Shown here one piece after another: positions 32,301-32,867 of a stretch of DNA of 32,867 bases (position 1 is the first letter of the stretch; every line of letters starts with the position of its first letter). The notes under the pieces are model-generated. The model had not been told where the DNA came from and searched no databases. It saw only the letters and a program-made list of their open reading frames with translations. A program made the translations under genes and the position numbers. The stretch is from LSUCC0057 sp042091915 (GTDB lineage Bacteria; Pseudomonadota; Gammaproteobacteria; Pseudomonadales; Porticoccaceae), in assembly GCA_042091915.1 (NCBI GenBank), contig JBELGO010000008.1:1-32867 (forward strand), written 5' to 3'.

Positions 32301-32687
32301 CTATTGGCTCTCTTGTTTCTCGCGCACATTGCGCACGGCTGCTTTAATAGCATCTTCAGCCAGTACCGAGCAGTGTATCTTTACCGGTGGCAGAGCCAGC
32401 TCTTCAGCAATTTGAGTATTTTTGATCTCAGCAGCTTCATCCAGTGATTTACCGCGCACCCACTCGGTCAGCAGCGAGCTTGAGGCGATTGCCGAACCAC
32501 AGCCGTAGGTTTTGAACTTGGCGTCTTCGATAATGCCGGCATCGTTAACCTGAATTTGCAGGCGCATAACATCACCGCAGGCAGGTGCCCCGACCATGCC
32601 AGTGCCAACGTTTTTAGAGCTATCGTCGAGCTTGCCAACGTTGCGGGGGTTTTCGTAATGGTCGATGACCTTGTCGCTATATGCCAT
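32301..32687 (-). CDS. iscU: IscU, Fe-S cluster scaffold
   Basis: Scaffold on which sulfur from IscS and iron form 2Fe-2S and 4Fe-4S clusters. The protein has 128 residues (E. coli 128). Ligands are C37 with D39 (GAPACGDVM), C63 (YGCGSAIASSS) and C106 (KIHCSVLAEDA). The HscA recognition motif LPPVK is at 99-103. GAGGAGAG precedes the ATG. It starts 30 bases after iscS. Confidence 0.98.
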   Translation of the reverse strand: MAYSDKVIDHYENPRNVGKLDDSSKNVGTGMVGAPACGDVMRLQIQVNDAGIIEDAKFKTYGCGSAIASSSLLTEWVRGKSLDEAAEIKNTQIAEELALPPVKIHCSVLAEDAIKAAVRNVREKQESQ

Positions 32688-32717
32688 TTTCTCTCTCCTC
32701 AGTCGTAACGGGCTGGC

Positions 32718-32867
32718 TTAGTGGGCAGCCCACTCCACTGTATTTAAATCGATACCGTCTTTGAACATATCCCAAAGCGGCGAAAGGTCGCGCAATTTAC
32801 CCACTGCTAAGCGAGTACTAGCGACTGCCTGATCCACTTCTTGCTCCGTGGTGAAACGGCCAATACT
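32718..32867 (-). CDS. iscS: IscS, cysteine desulfurase (3' end only)
   Basis: The last 49 codons of iscS and its TAA stop (32720-32718) are present; the gene continues beyond the window. The translated tail begins SIGRFTTEQEVD and ends LNTVEWAAH, matching the C-terminus of IscS (E. coli ends NSIEWAHH), the part that contacts IscU. IscS is the PLP enzyme that takes sulfur from cysteine for Fe-S clusters and tRNA thiolation. The catalytic cysteine and PLP lysine lie outside the window. Confidence 0.95.
   Translation of the reverse strand, partial: SIGRFTTEQEVDQAVASTRLAVGKLRDLSPLWDMFKDGIDLNTVEWAAH

Noticed and set aside
1..32867. Search for tRNAs, CRISPR arrays, insertion sequences, prophage or defence genes
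   Set aside because: No repeats with spacers, transposase or integrase genes, cloverleaf-like sequences or defence domains were seen. All larger frames are housekeeping or transport genes.

Overview
The window is a housekeeping stretch of a gammaproteobacterial chromosome. The gene orders nlpD-rpoS, rlmN-pilF-ispG-hisS-yfgM-bamB-der and the full isc operon, together with pilF and a Pseudomonas-type Pcm, point to the Pseudomonadales/Cellvibrionales side of the class. Genus cannot be read from the sequence. I see no tRNA, rRNA, CRISPR array, insertion sequence, phage or plasmid gene, and base composition looks even throughout.

Left part (1-8633, plus strand): an envelope and lipoate cluster, rlmH (5' cut by the window edge)-mrdA-rodA-mltB-rlpA-dacA-ybeD-lipB-lipA. 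PBP2 and RodA form the elongation synthase. MltB and RlpA cleave glycan strands, and PBP5 trims pentapeptides. LipB and LipA make protein-bound lipoate. Middle-left (8638-13509, minus strand): a two-gene RND efflux unit (adaptor and permease, no outer-membrane channel) followed by two small uncharacterised genes, one membrane and one soluble. A divergent intergenic region then leads to ppa (plus strand), which ends in a hairpin terminator shared with rpoS.

Right part (14394-32867, minus strand): about 18.5 kb with 23 genes in one direction. Read in transcription order they are iscS (3' end only)-iscU-iscA-hscB-hscA-fdx-iscX, ndk, rlmN-pilF-ispG-hisS-yfgM-bamB-der, ftsB-ispD-ispF-truD-pcm-popT-nlpD and rpoS. 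Most junctions overlap by 1-4 bases or are separated by a few bases. The Fe-S assembly machine therefore lies upstream of two Fe-S client enzymes (RlmN, IspG). A third MEP-pathway pair (IspD, IspF) and a polyprenyl-phosphate transporter homologue (PopT, DUF368) follow, so isoprenoid synthesis and lipid-carrier recycling share the run with envelope genes.

No new defence or mobile system is visible. The most useful points are a possible pseudoknot in the rpoS leader, a perfect hairpin with a cUNCGg tetraloop between iscA and hscB, synteny changes (surE and rodZ missing from their usual slots, popT between pcm and nlpD, der joined directly to ftsB), and the small uncharacterised gene pair behind the RND pump.
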